Assembly (NCBI RefSeq): GCF_002258315.1
Contig: NZ_NOYD01000018.1
Location: 124,001 to 188,000 of the forward strand
Direction: 5' to 3'
DNA from: Rhodococcus sp. 06-462-5
GTDB lineage: Bacteria; Actinomycetota; Actinomycetes; Mycobacteriales; Mycobacteriaceae
DNA length: 64,000 nt
Shown here one piece after another: positions 35,191 through 43,796 of this stretch. Position numbers and translations under genes: made by a program. Positions within the stretch are counted from its first letter, which is position 1, and each line of letters opens with the position of its first letter. The notes under the pieces are model-generated. The model was given only the letters and a program-made list of their open reading frames with translations. It was not told the origin of the DNA and ran no database searches.

Positions 35191-36062
35191 CGGACAAGAC
35201 AACCGATGCCCTCACCGGCTTGGTCCACGACAGTTTCGGCGGAACCGCCGATCCACGGCTCAAACACATCCTCGAACGATTAACTCACCACCTGCACGCC
35301 TTCGTCAACGACGTCGATCTGTCCTACGACGAGTGGGAGAAGGCCATCGACTTCCTCACCCGCACCGGGCAGAAGTGCGACGACGTCCGGCAGGAATTCA
35401 TCCTGCTTTCCGATGTTCTCGGAGTGTCCATGCTCGTCGAGACACTCAACGACGTCGAAACACCGGACGCCACCGACTCGACCGTGTTGGGCCCGTTCCA
35501 CATGATCGACTCTCCCGCGCGCGCTCTGGGAGAGAACATTTCACCGCAGAGCGACGGGCAGTCCTGCGTCGTACACGGTGCGATCCTCGATGCGCACGGC
35601 CACCCGGTCCCCGGAGCCGTCGTCGATGTGTGGCAGGCGGACGCACACGGCTTCTACGACGTGCAGCAACCCGGCGTACAGCTGCGTGGCAACGGGCGAG
35701 GACTGTTCACCGCCGACGACGACGGACGCTTTCGCTTCACCTCGGTCGTTCCCTCGCATTACCCGATACCTACGGACGGACCCGTGGGTGAGCTCCTCGC
35801 CGCTACCAGCCGGCATGCCTACCGTCCGGCCCATATTCACTTCATCGTCACCGCCCCCGGGTACCGCGAACTGACCACCCACATCTTCGTCAACAACAGC
35901 CAGTACCTCGATTCGGACGCCGTCTTCGCGGTCAAGGACTCCTTGGTGCGGGACTTCGTGCCCCGCCCCGCGGGCAGCGACAACCCGTGCGGAGTCACGG
36001 AGGACTTTGTCGAAGCCGAGATCGACATCATTTTGCATAAGGAAAGCGGTGATCAGCTCTGA
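35187..36062 (+). CDS. intradiol ring-cleavage dioxygenase, probably hydroxyquinol 1,2-dioxygenase
   Basis: The 291-residue non-haem Fe(III) enzyme has an N-terminal helical dimerisation domain and a catalytic beta-sandwich. Iron ligands are visible: Tyr157 in G-F-Y-D-V, Tyr192 in S-H-Y-P-I-P, and His216/His218 in R-P-A-H-I-H-F. The V-L-G-P-F-H-M motif (about 100-106) and the maleylacetate reductase directly downstream fit hydroxyquinol cleavage to maleylacetate better than catechol cleavage. Chlorocatechol is a possible alternative substrate, but the chloromuconate cycloisomerase and dienelactone hydrolase it needs are absent. Confidence 0.88.
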   Translation: MTDKTTDALTGLVHDSFGGTADPRLKHILERLTHHLHAFVNDVDLSYDEWEKAIDFLTRTGQKCDDVRQEFILLSDVLGVSMLVETLNDVETPDATDSTVLGPFHMIDSPARALGENISPQSDGQSCVVHGAILDAHGHPVPGAVVDVWQADAHGFYDVQQPGVQLRGNGRGLFTADDDGRFRFTSVVPSHYPIPTDGPVGELLAATSRHAYRPAHIHFIVTAPGYRELTTHIFVNNSQYLDSDAVFAVKDSLVRDFVPRPAGSDNPCGVTEDFVEAEIDIILHKESGDQL

Positions 36063-37132
36063 TGGAGCCATTCATCTACGACGCACTGCCGATGCGGGTT
36101 CGCTTCGGTGTCGGTTCACTGCAGCACCTTTCCGATGAGCTCGACGCCCTCGGTGTATCGAAAGCAGTGGTCATCACCACCCCACAGCAGGAAGACTTGG
36201 GGGAGCAGGTCAACAAGCTTCTCGGTGACGCAGGTGCCGGGGTGTACCCGCACGCAGCGATGCATGTGCCAGCAGCCATTGCCGACGAAGCTGTCGCCTA
36301 CATCTCGCGGGCCGGTGCCGACGCCGTGATCTGTCCCGGCGGGGGCTCGACCACCGGCCTCGGCAAGGCAATCGCACTGAAGACGGATCTGCCGATCATC
36401 GCGGTTCCCACGACCTATGCGGGCTCGGAGATGACACCGATCTGGGGTATCACCGACGGCGGTGTCAAACGCACCGGCCGCGACCGACGCGTATTGCCCC
36501 GTACCGTGGTCTACGACCCCGACCTCACCGTCGGACTCCCGGTGAACGTCTCGATCACCAGCGGACTCAACGCACTAGCGCACTCCGTCGAAGCACTGTA
36601 TGCACCCGACGCCTCACCGATCATCTCCCTGATGGCCGAAGAGGGCGTGCAGAAGATGCTGACCGCGTTGCCCGCGATCGCAGCCGACCCGGCGGACATC
36701 GAGGCACGCTCCGACGCGCTGTACGCCGCGTGGTTGTGCGGAGCTGCTCTCGGTGCCACCACGATGGGGCTGCATCACAAGCTCTGCCACATCCTCGGCG
36801 GAACGTTCGACCTCCCGCACGCCGACACACACGCCATCGTTCTGCCCTACGTCATGGCATTCAATCTCACCGCGGCACCGGCTGCGCTCATGGCACTTCA
36901 ACGAGCAACCGGGTCCTCCGACCCTGCACTCGCCGTGTCCCGCACAGCCCGAACCCTGGGCGTCCCATCGTCTCTTGCCGAGATCGGCATGCCCGAGTCC
37001 GGACTGAAAGACGTCATCGAACAAGCACTGAACACTCCGTACAGCAATCCCCGCGAGGTCACCGAGTCCGACCTCGTCGCCCTGCTGTCGGCCGCGTGGG
37101 CCGGCACCGAACCGATCGAGGTACTTCGATGA
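36062..37132 (+). CDS. maleylacetate reductase (iron-containing ADH family)
   Basis: The 356-residue protein has the family signatures G-G-G-S-T-T-G-L-G-K-A, V-P-T-T-Y-A-G-S-E-M-T and G-L-H-H-K-L-C-H-I-L-G-G, with H-A-D-T-H-A near the C-terminal metal site. Together these identify maleylacetate reductases. It reduces maleylacetate to 3-oxoadipate with NAD(P)H. Its ATG overlaps the dioxygenase stop (TGATG), linking ring cleavage and reduction tightly. Confidence 0.92.
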   Translation: MEPFIYDALPMRVRFGVGSLQHLSDELDALGVSKAVVITTPQQEDLGEQVNKLLGDAGAGVYPHAAMHVPAAIADEAVAYISRAGADAVICPGGGSTTGLGKAIALKTDLPIIAVPTTYAGSEMTPIWGITDGGVKRTGRDRRVLPRTVVYDPDLTVGLPVNVSITSGLNALAHSVEALYAPDASPIISLMAEEGVQKMLTALPAIAADPADIEARSDALYAAWLCGAALGATTMGLHHKLCHILGGTFDLPHADTHAIVLPYVMAFNLTAAPAALMALQRATGSSDPALAVSRTARTLGVPSSLAEIGMPESGLKDVIEQALNTPYSNPREVTESDLVALLSAAWAGTEPIEVLR

Positions 37133-38205
37133 CCACACCCACATCCGTCGCCGAACCGGCTTCGAGCGCAACCTCGTTGACGCTGAGTGTCGATCACATC
37201 GACGGTTCGGTAACCCCCTTCGTCCACCACCGCCCTCCGACCCCGGCCGGACCCACCGACCTTGTCGTACGCCTTGCGTTCGTCGGGATCTGCGGAACCG
37301 ACTCCGAAATCCTGCACGGGCGCATGCCGGCTAACTTCCGCATCAATTACCCCCACTCGCTCGGCCACGAATGGTCCGGCACCGTCGAATCGGTGGGCCG
37401 CGAAGTCACCGCGTTCCGCCCCGGTGATCGAGTGCTCGGACACGGGCACCTCGGCGGAAACGACTGGTTCGGTGTCACCCACGACGGGGCAGCATCCGAA
37501 ACCTTCACCGTCCCAGCGGATCTGTGCTTCCACGTCCCCGAGAACACCAGCCTGCTCACCGCGGCAGTCATCGAACCGTTCGCCTGCGTCCGGCAAGCGT
37601 TGGCGACTACCGCCAGCGGTGTCAGCGCAGCAGACACCGTGCACATCCACGGCCTCGGGGCAATCGGACTCAACGCTCTCCTACAGTGCCATCACGCCGG
37701 TGCGCAGGTTATCGTGTTCGACCCGAGCCCCGTGCGGCGCGAGCGTGCGCTCGAGCTCGGCGCCGCCGGAGCACTCGACCCTCGTGACGGTTCGGTGCCC
37801 GATCTGGCCGAAACCATCGACGGGCGCCCGCACGCAGACCTCGTCATCGAAGCATCCGGAAACCCTTATGCGCAGGCGAATTCGCTCGAGGGAGCGGGCG
37901 ACGGTGGGCGAGTGATTCTGATGGGGATCTCTCCGGCCACATCGGTTCCGGCCCGACTCGGCCTCATTCAGGAGCGCAACCTTCTCGTCCGCACCTCCGT
38001 CGGTGCTCCCGCGGCCATCTGGCCGTCTGCCATCCGCTACGTGCACAACAGCGGACTCGACCTCTCCTCGATCGTGTCCGCAATCTACCCACTTTCGCGC
38101 GGCGTGGAAGCGCTCGACGCCGCGCAGGACACCGCAACGAACGTCAAGGTGATGCTGGCCCCCGATACCTTCGATGGCCTGAGCGCACCACCCGTCACTG
38201 CCTGA
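37129..38205 (+). CDS. zinc-type medium-chain alcohol/polyol dehydrogenase
   Basis: The 358-residue MDR enzyme has a catalytic zinc site: Cys55 in G-I-C-G-T-D, His80-Glu81 in G-H-E-W-S-G, and Glu in V-I-E-P-F-A. The cofactor loop is G-L-G-A-I-G-L. The four-Cys structural zinc lobe of sorbitol-type enzymes is missing; the loop reads H-L-G-G-N-D-W-F-G. Relatives act on sorbitol, idonate, threonine or inositol-like polyols. It overlaps the maleylacetate reductase gene by 4 bp. It does not belong to the standard hydroxyquinol route, so an upstream oxidation is likely. Confidence 0.87.
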   Translation: MTTPTSVAEPASSATSLTLSVDHIDGSVTPFVHHRPPTPAGPTDLVVRLAFVGICGTDSEILHGRMPANFRINYPHSLGHEWSGTVESVGREVTAFRPGDRVLGHGHLGGNDWFGVTHDGAASETFTVPADLCFHVPENTSLLTAAVIEPFACVRQALATTASGVSAADTVHIHGLGAIGLNALLQCHHAGAQVIVFDPSPVRRERALELGAAGALDPRDGSVPDLAETIDGRPHADLVIEASGNPYAQANSLEGAGDGGRVILMGISPATSVPARLGLIQERNLLVRTSVGAPAAIWPSAIRYVHNSGLDLSSIVSAIYPLSRGVEALDAAQDTATNVKVMLAPDTFDGLSAPPVTA

Positions 38206-38255
38206 CCTCGTACCGAACCACCCGAGCAGACCCACACCGAAGAAAGCAGACCACG

Positions 38256-39050
38256 ATGGACACCAACCTTCGCGACAAGGTCGTCGTCATCACCGGAGCC
38301 GCATCGGGCATCGGCGCAGCCAGCGCTCGCGCGTTCGCTGCCGAGGGCGCAAAACTTGCCCTCGTCGACCGCGACGAAAACGGATTGACACAGCTTGCTG
38401 CAGAGCTTCCGACCGAGGCAAGCATTGCCGTGGCCGACCTGATCACGCTCGACGGCGTCACCACCGGACTCGACGAGGCGCTGGCTCCGTACGACGGCCA
38501 CGTCGATGTTCTGTTCAACAATGTCGGAGCTGGAAGCTTGGGACTGTTCGATACCCTCACCGACGGTGATTGGTCGCGCACCCTCGAACTGAACTTTCTC
38601 AGTCAGGTCCGCGCTGCCACCCATCTGCTTCCGCGCATGCGCGCCCAGCGGGCCGGTGTCATTGTGAACAATGCCTCCGACCTCGGTCGGCAGCCGATCG
38701 TGGGTGGGCCGGACTACGCGGCGTCCAAAGCCGCCATCCTGTCTTTCACCACATCGCTGGCCAAATCCGAAGGACCCTACATTCGCGTCAACGCGGTCGC
38801 CGCCGGCGCGACCATGTCACCCATGTGGTCGATGCCCGGCGGACTTGCAGATACTTTCGCCGCGATTCACGCAGTGCCCCGCGAGGAATCCATTACCGCG
38901 GAGATGCAAGCCCGAAACCTCCCGCTGGGCCGGATCGGAGAACCCCACGAGGTGGCCAATGTGGTCGTCTTCCTCGCCTCGGATCTCGCGTCCTACGTCA
39001 CCTCGAGTGTGTACGGCGTCGACGGTGGCTCGATCGGAAGCATCGTCTGA
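38256..39050 (+). CDS. short-chain dehydrogenase/reductase (system 2 operon, second)
   Basis: This classical SDR of 264 residues has T-G-A-A-S-G-I-G, F-N-N-V-G for N-N-A-G, catalytic Ser in N-A-S-D-L, and Y-A-A-S-K. It ends V-D-G-G-S-I-G-S-I-V. It is the last gene of the rightward operon, 50 bp after the zinc dehydrogenase, and is followed by a hairpin shared with the convergent CoA-transferase operon. It is another candidate for oxidising the cyclic polyol. Confidence 0.88.
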   Translation: MDTNLRDKVVVITGAASGIGAASARAFAAEGAKLALVDRDENGLTQLAAELPTEASIAVADLITLDGVTTGLDEALAPYDGHVDVLFNNVGAGSLGLFDTLTDGDWSRTLELNFLSQVRAATHLLPRMRAQRAGVIVNNASDLGRQPIVGGPDYAASKAAILSFTTSLAKSEGPYIRVNAVAAGATMSPMWSMPGGLADTFAAIHAVPREESITAEMQARNLPLGRIGEPHEVANVVVFLASDLASYVTSSVYGVDGGSIGSIV

Positions 39051-39111
39051 GCCCGTTCCGCATATATGGATCGAGCGCAAAGCCACGGGTCGTGAGAACG
39101 CGGGTGATCTG

Positions 39112-39145
39112 CCTGGCGGGGGTGTGGGTGACCGCCCCTGCCAGG
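39112..39145. terminator. bidirectional hairpin between convergent operons
   Basis: CCTGGC-GGGG (39112-39121) pairs with CCCC-T-GCCAGG (39135-39145), leaving one bulged T and a loop of 13 bases. It lies between the SDR stop (39050) and the CoA-transferase stop (39161) and would serve both directions. Confidence 0.6.
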
Positions 39146-39160
39146 AGATCGGGTGTCGCG

Positions 39161-39802
39161 TCAATGGGAGGTGAGTACCGGCACCTCGAGGCGTTCGGAA
39201 AGTTCTGCCCGTGTGATGCCGAAGGTGTCCCGGACGGTGATCCCGGAGGTACTGATGTCGAACACTGCGAGGTCGGTGTAGATACGTGAGACACATCCGA
39301 CGCCGGTGAGCGGATAGGTGCACCGTGGTACGAGCTTGGGGCTTCCGTCCTTTGCGAACAACGTCATCATGACGAACACCTCTTTGGCACCGATCGCAAG
39401 ATCCATCGCCCCGCCCACAGCCGGAATCGCATCAGGTGCACCGGTATGCCAGTTGGCGAGGTCACCGGTTGCGGAGACTTGGAATGCTCCGAGCACACAC
39501 ACGTCGAGATGGCCTCCGCGCATCATGGCGAACGAATCGGCGTGATGGAAGTAGGCCGCGCCTGGAAGTTCGGTCACGGGTGCCTTGCCGGCATTGGTGA
39601 GGTCGGGGTCGATCTCGTCCCCGGTGGCCGCCGGCCCCATGTTCAGCATCCCGTTCTCGGTGTGCAGGATGATGCCAGATTCGGTCGACAGATGGTCCGC
39701 GACAGTCGTGGGCAACCCGATCCCGAGATTGACGAACGATCCCGGTGCTATATCCGATGCCACGAGTGCGGCCATCTGAGTTTTGGTCAGTGGACCGGTC
39801 AT
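39161..39802 (-). CDS. pcaJ: 3-oxoadipate CoA-transferase subunit B
   Basis: The 213-residue beta subunit has the catalytic Glu49 in H-T-E-N-G-M-L-N-M-G, N-L-G-I-G-L-P-T near 25 and G-G-A-M-D-L near 130. With the alpha subunit it moves CoA from succinyl-CoA to 3-oxoadipate. It overlaps the alpha gene by 4 bp (ATGA). The assignment to 3-oxoadipate rests on context (thiolase next door, maleylacetate reductase opposite); other 3-oxoacid substrates cannot be excluded by sequence alone. Confidence 0.88.
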   Translation of the reverse strand: MTGPLTKTQMAALVASDIAPGSFVNLGIGLPTTVADHLSTESGIILHTENGMLNMGPAATGDEIDPDLTNAGKAPVTELPGAAYFHHADSFAMMRGGHLDVCVLGAFQVSATGDLANWHTGAPDAIPAVGGAMDLAIGAKEVFVMMTLFAKDGSPKLVPRCTYPLTGVGCVSRIYTDLAVFDISTSGITVRDTFGITRAELSERLEVPVLTSH

Positions 39803-40455
39803 ACTGCGACCACCTTGTCGATGTAGATGCTGGGCGTGACAACACTTTCCGGGTCCAATGTGCCTGTAGGAACGATCTCGCTTACCTGGGCGATGGTGGT
39901 GCGAGCAGCTGTGGCCATGACCGGACCGAAATTGCGCGCGGTCTTGCGGTACAGCAAGTTTCCCATTTCGTCGGATCGATACGCACCGATGAGGGCGACA
40001 TCTGCCGACAGTGGGTATTCGAGAATGTATGTGCGGCCATCGATCTCGCGCTGCTCTTTGCCCTCGGCCAGTGGGGTGCCTACGGCGGTGGGGCAGTAGA
40101 ACGCACCGATCCCGGCACCTGCTGCGCGTAACCGCTCGGCCAACGTTCCCTGAGGGACCACCTCGAGCTGTATGTCGCCGGCGCGGTAGAGCCCGTCGAA
40201 CACCCATGAATCGGATTGCCGCGGAAACGAACAGATCACCTTCCGGACGCGCCGGGCAGCGAGGAGAGCTGCGAGCCCGGTATCGCCGTTGCCTGCGTTG
40301 TTCGAGACCACCGTCAGGTCGCCCGCGCCCTGGTCTATCAAGGAGTCGATGAGTTGGACCGGCATACCTGCCATTCCGAACCCGCCGATCAAGACGGTGC
40401 TGCCGTCGGTGATGTTGCGGACGGCTTCGGCCGTGGACGCGCAGATGTCGACCAT
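39799..40455 (-). CDS. pcaI: 3-oxoadipate CoA-transferase subunit A
   Basis: The 218-residue alpha subunit has the CoA-binding signature G-G-F-G-M-A-G-M-P (about 24-32), S-N-N-A-G near 51-55 and the Y-I-L-E-Y-P-L-S segment. ATG 40455 shares one base with the thiolase stop (TGATG). It forms the heteromeric transferase with subunit B and makes the 3-oxoadipyl-CoA that the thiolase cleaves. Confidence 0.88.
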   Translation of the reverse strand: MVDICASTAEAVRNITDGSTVLIGGFGMAGMPVQLIDSLIDQGAGDLTVVSNNAGNGDTGLAALLAARRVRKVICSFPRQSDSWVFDGLYRAGDIQLEVVPQGTLAERLRAAGAGIGAFYCPTAVGTPLAEGKEQREIDGRTYILEYPLSADVALIGAYRSDEMGNLLYRKTARNFGPVMATAARTTIAQVSEIVPTGTLDPESVVTPSIYIDKVVAV

Positions 40456-41648
40456 CAATGCACCTCGCGGACGTTCTCGACGACGACAGCGAGTGCTTGT
40501 CCGACACCGATGCAGATTGCGGCGACGCCCCACCGTTCGCGGGACTCGATCAGTCGGTGCGCAAGAGTGCCGATGAGGCGCGCACCGGAGGCTCCGAGTG
40601 GATGGCCGATGGCGATTGCTCCACCCTTGGAATTGACCAGTTCGCGGTCTGCAAGGCCTTCTGTGAGCCAGGCGTCGACGCACGCGATCGACTGCACCGC
40701 AAATGCTTCGTTCAGTTCGACCGCTCCCACATCGGACCAGGTGATTCCTGCGCGGGCGAGGGCCCGGCCGGCCGCGAGTACCGGCGCGAACCCGAACTCG
40801 GGTGGGTCGCCGGCATGCGCCGCCCGTCCGGCAATACGCACCAGCGGGTCGATTCCCAAATCGACGTGCTCGGAGCCCATCAGTAGCGCGGAGGCACCGT
40901 CATTGAGAGGTGAGGCGTTACCCGCGGTGATCGTCCCCTCCGAACGAAACGAAGGCTTGAGTGCCGAGAGGGTGTCGACGGTCGAATTTGCACGGATGCT
41001 CTCATCGCGGGTGAGTCCGTCGACCGGCAACACGATGTCATCGTAGAAACCTGATTCCCATGCCTGGTGAGCGAGCTGATGCGACCGTGCAGCGAACTCG
41101 TCCTGCCGCTCCCGCGAGATGCCGAACCGGTCGGCGAGCTGTTCGTTGCACTCGCCCAGAGAGACCGTCCATTCCGCGGGCATGAGCTCGTTCACCAGGC
41201 GCCATCCCAACGTGGTCGAGACCGCGGTCGTATTGCCGGCGGGAAACGCGCGTGTCGGTTTGGGAAGTACCCACGGCGCACGAGTCATCGATTCGACGCC
41301 GCCGGCGACGATCACGTCGGCATCCCCTGCATCGATGGCTCGCGAACCGATGATCACGGCGTCGAGCGAGGAACCGCACAAGCGGTTGACGGTCGTGGCC
41401 GGAACGCTCGTCGGTAGCCCGGCCAGGAGGACTGCCATGCGGCCGACATTCCGGTTGTCTTCACCGGCTTGGTTGGCGCACCCCCACACGACGTCGTCGA
41501 TCGAATCCGGAGTCAGGGCAGGAGCATTCGCGACGACCGCGCGGAGCACCGAGGCTGCGAGATCGTCGGGGCGGTGCGCAGACAGCGAACCCCCGAAACG
41601 TCCGAACGGGGTTCGGATGGCGGAATAGACAAACGAGGACTTGGTCAC
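40455..41648 (-). CDS. pcaF: 3-oxoadipyl-CoA thiolase
   Basis: The 397-residue thiolase has nucleophile Cys91 (N-R-L-C-G-S-S), N-E-A-F-A, the His of A-I-G-H-P-L-G and the second Cys in C-I-G-V-G-Q. It splits 3-oxoadipyl-CoA to succinyl-CoA and acetyl-CoA, the last step of the hydroxyquinol branch. It is the first gene of the three-gene minus-strand operon, divergent from the LysR regulator with a LysR box between them. Confidence 0.9.
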   Translation of the reverse strand: MTKSSFVYSAIRTPFGRFGGSLSAHRPDDLAASVLRAVVANAPALTPDSIDDVVWGCANQAGEDNRNVGRMAVLLAGLPTSVPATTVNRLCGSSLDAVIIGSRAIDAGDADVIVAGGVESMTRAPWVLPKPTRAFPAGNTTAVSTTLGWRLVNELMPAEWTVSLGECNEQLADRFGISRERQDEFAARSHQLAHQAWESGFYDDIVLPVDGLTRDESIRANSTVDTLSALKPSFRSEGTITAGNASPLNDGASALLMGSEHVDLGIDPLVRIAGRAAHAGDPPEFGFAPVLAAGRALARAGITWSDVGAVELNEAFAVQSIACVDAWLTEGLADRELVNSKGGAIAIGHPLGASGARLIGTLAHRLIESRERWGVAAICIGVGQALAVVVENVREVH

Positions 41649-41674
41649 CCGCTCACGGTAGGACCGCAGGACTG

Positions 41675-41693
41675 ATTATGTCCAAGACCTAAT
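41675..41693. promoter_or_regulatory. LysR box (ATTA-N11-TAAT)
   Basis: A perfect ATTA-N11-TAAT dyad, the T-N11-A motif bound by LysR-type regulators, lies in the 84-bp gap between the thiolase gene (minus) and the LysR gene (plus). It probably serves autoregulation and activation of the thiolase/CoA-transferase operon. Confidence 0.7.
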
Positions 41694-41732
41694 ATCTCTT
41701 GATTGAGTGAAAATCTTTATAACATGGCCTGT

Positions 41733-42680
41733 ATGGATCCACGAGTTCTGCAGCTGTTCCTCACGCTCGCCGACGAACAGCATTACGGCAGGGCTGCCAA
41801 GCGCAGTCACATCGCTCAGCCAGCTCTCTCGCAGCACATCATTCAGCTCGAAGCCGAGTTGGGAGTTCGCCTGTTCGATCGGTCGACACGGCGAGTTGTC
41901 ATCACCGAAGCGGGAACTCGCTTCGCCGAGCATGCGCGACGGATCATCGACTCGCTCAAGCACGCGAAGGCTGACATGCGTGCGTTCGCAAGCGGATACA
42001 CAGGTCGGGTATCGGTCGGATTCGTCGGTACCGCGACATACGACGTCCTACCCTTGCTTGCGCACCGCGTGCGTGAACAACTGCCCGACATCGATCTCGA
42101 GCTACGCGGCGAGCTGTTGACACCGCAACTCCTCGACGGCCTCAGCGCAGGCGTGTACGACCTGGTACTCGTCAGACCCCGCGTGTCCGATCACCATCTC
42201 GGGGATAGATCGCCCGGGAGCGACGAAGACCAGGAACTGGTGTTCGAGCGACTGAGGACGGAGCGGCTCATGGCAGTACTTCCCGTCTCATCTCCCATGG
42301 CCGAAAGAAACGTGGTGGACCTTTCCGATCTCGCGGCCGAACCTTTCGTGACCCACCCGTCGAAGGCCCGCTCGACGATGCACCGCCGAGTAATCGATGC
42401 ATGCGCAAGTGCCGGATTCACCCCGCACACAATCGAAGTCAGCGAAACCGCGACCCTCGTCGTGTCTGTTGCCGCCGGTTTGGGTGTCGCACTGGCACCA
42501 GAACCTGTACGCCATCTCGGCCTCGACGGAGTTGTTTACAAGCCACTCGCAACGACAGAAACCGTGGAGCTGTCGCTTGCGCGACGAAAGAACGACATGG
42601 CCCCGGCAGTTTCAGCAGTGGCCGCACTCGTACGATCCGTCGTGCGCACCGAACCTCCAGAAGATCAGGTGCTCACGTGA
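41733..42680 (+). CDS. LysR-family transcriptional regulator
   Basis: The 315-residue protein starts with the LysR HTH (L-Q-L-F-L-T-L-A-D-E-Q-H-Y-G-R-A-A, Q-P-A-L-S-Q-H-I, R-L-F-D-R-S-T-R), followed by a substrate-binding domain (S-V-G-F-V-G-T-A onward). ATG 41733 leaves the normal two residues before the HTH; ATG 41724 and 41703 are possible. It is divergent from the 3-oxoadipate genes and likely senses a ring-cleavage intermediate such as maleylacetate or 3-oxoadipate. Confidence 0.88.
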   Translation: MDPRVLQLFLTLADEQHYGRAAKRSHIAQPALSQHIIQLEAELGVRLFDRSTRRVVITEAGTRFAEHARRIIDSLKHAKADMRAFASGYTGRVSVGFVGTATYDVLPLLAHRVREQLPDIDLELRGELLTPQLLDGLSAGVYDLVLVRPRVSDHHLGDRSPGSDEDQELVFERLRTERLMAVLPVSSPMAERNVVDLSDLAAEPFVTHPSKARSTMHRRVIDACASAGFTPHTIEVSETATLVVSVAAGLGVALAPEPVRHLGLDGVVYKPLATTETVELSLARRKNDMAPAVSAVAALVRSVVRTEPPEDQVLT

Positions 42681-42831
42681 TCCAGTCGGTCCTGGTCAAC
42701 TACAGTCGTCCGGCGACTCGACATAGCAAGACGCGGCGCTCGGCGTCCGCATCGCTGAACTGGCGCGGTACCAAGACAACGACAACGAGGGACGGGAGTC
42801 CGGATTGCCGCCGTTCGTCCGGACTCGAACA

Positions 42832-43770
42832 CTACGCGGTGGGGCCAGCTGTGAGCCGGTCCTGGTTTTCGGTCGCCCACTCCCGCAGTGAGATCGAGGG
42901 GCGGCCGGTGACGAATTCAACGTCGTCCCGGACGGTTCCGATGTATCCCATTCGTCCGTCGATGACTTGTTGTGTGAAGTCCACTCCCGCTTCGGCGTAC
43001 CACTTCTCGACGTTTTTCGAGCCCTGAGCAATGGCGGCTGCGTAATCCTGTGGGCCACGAATCTCGCATCGGATCTCGGTACCGAGCACCTCCGAGAGGA
43101 TTGTCGCGACCTCGGGGCCCGACGCTACCTCGGTGGAGAGCCAGTAGTTCTTTCCGCCATGGCGGGTGGGACCTTGCCTCAGTACGGTTGCCGCGACGGC
43201 GGCGATGTCACGTGCGGCGATCCAGCCGACTCTACGATCGCCCCAGTAGACCGAGATCGAGCCGTTCTTCACCGGGGTCATCGACGTGAGTCCCTCCATG
43301 AACACGTTGGGGTGCAGATGAGTCCACTGCAGACCGCTTTCCTCGATGTAGCGTTCGATCAGCTGGTGCCACGCGAAGTGTGAATCGGTGACATCCCAGT
43401 TGGCGAATATGCCCTGGTGCGCGATGTGGCTGACGCCTGCTTTGACTGCGGCGTCGACGAGCGTCTTGCTCTGGGTCAACATCGCTACGGTGTAGCCGGT
43501 GAGAAGATACACCCGGTCCACCCCGTGCAGTGCGTGAGCGAAGGTGCTCGGGTCGTCCAGATCCAGGCGAACCGCGTCGCGTCCGGCCGCGCGCAGCTCG
43601 TCGACTTGCTCGGATTTGCGTGCGGCATAACGAACTTGGACGTTGCCCGGGTCGCGGTCGAACTCCTCGACCATGAGCTTGCCGACCTGGCCGGTCGTCC
43701 CGATGACGAGCACGACGGGTTTGGTCGAGTCATGTTCTGCAGCAGTATTTCCCACGGTATCTTCTTTCAT
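42832..43770 (-). CDS. NmrA-like NAD(P)-binding protein (atypical SDR)
   Basis: This 312-residue atypical SDR has the N-terminal G-T-T-G-Q-V-G loop (about 24-30) and lacks the Y-x-x-x-K catalytic pair. It matches NmrA/azoreductase-like or NAD(P)H:quinone-like redox sensors (H-I-A-H-Q-G-I-F-A-N-W, H-L-H-P-N-V-F-M-E). It is the last gene of the MerR-linked operon. It may be an oxidoreductase or an NADPH-dependent regulator; the sequence does not decide. ATG 43770 is the first start matching the fold. Confidence 0.78.
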   Translation of the reverse strand: MKEDTVGNTAAEHDSTKPVVLVIGTTGQVGKLMVEEFDRDPGNVQVRYAARKSEQVDELRAAGRDAVRLDLDDPSTFAHALHGVDRVYLLTGYTVAMLTQSKTLVDAAVKAGVSHIAHQGIFANWDVTDSHFAWHQLIERYIEESGLQWTHLHPNVFMEGLTSMTPVKNGSISVYWGDRRVGWIAARDIAAVAATVLRQGPTRHGGKNYWLSTEVASGPEVATILSEVLGTEIRCEIRGPQDYAAAIAQGSKNVEKWYAEAGVDFTQQVIDGRMGYIGTVRDDVEFVTGRPSISLREWATENQDRLTAGPTA

Positions 43771-43796
43771 GTCTGTGAGGTGGATTTTGACGAGTG

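Noticed and set aside
35187..36062. catechol or chlorocatechol pathway
   Set aside because: No muconate or chloromuconate cycloisomerase or dienelactone hydrolase is present; maleylacetate reductase follows directly, which fits hydroxyquinol.
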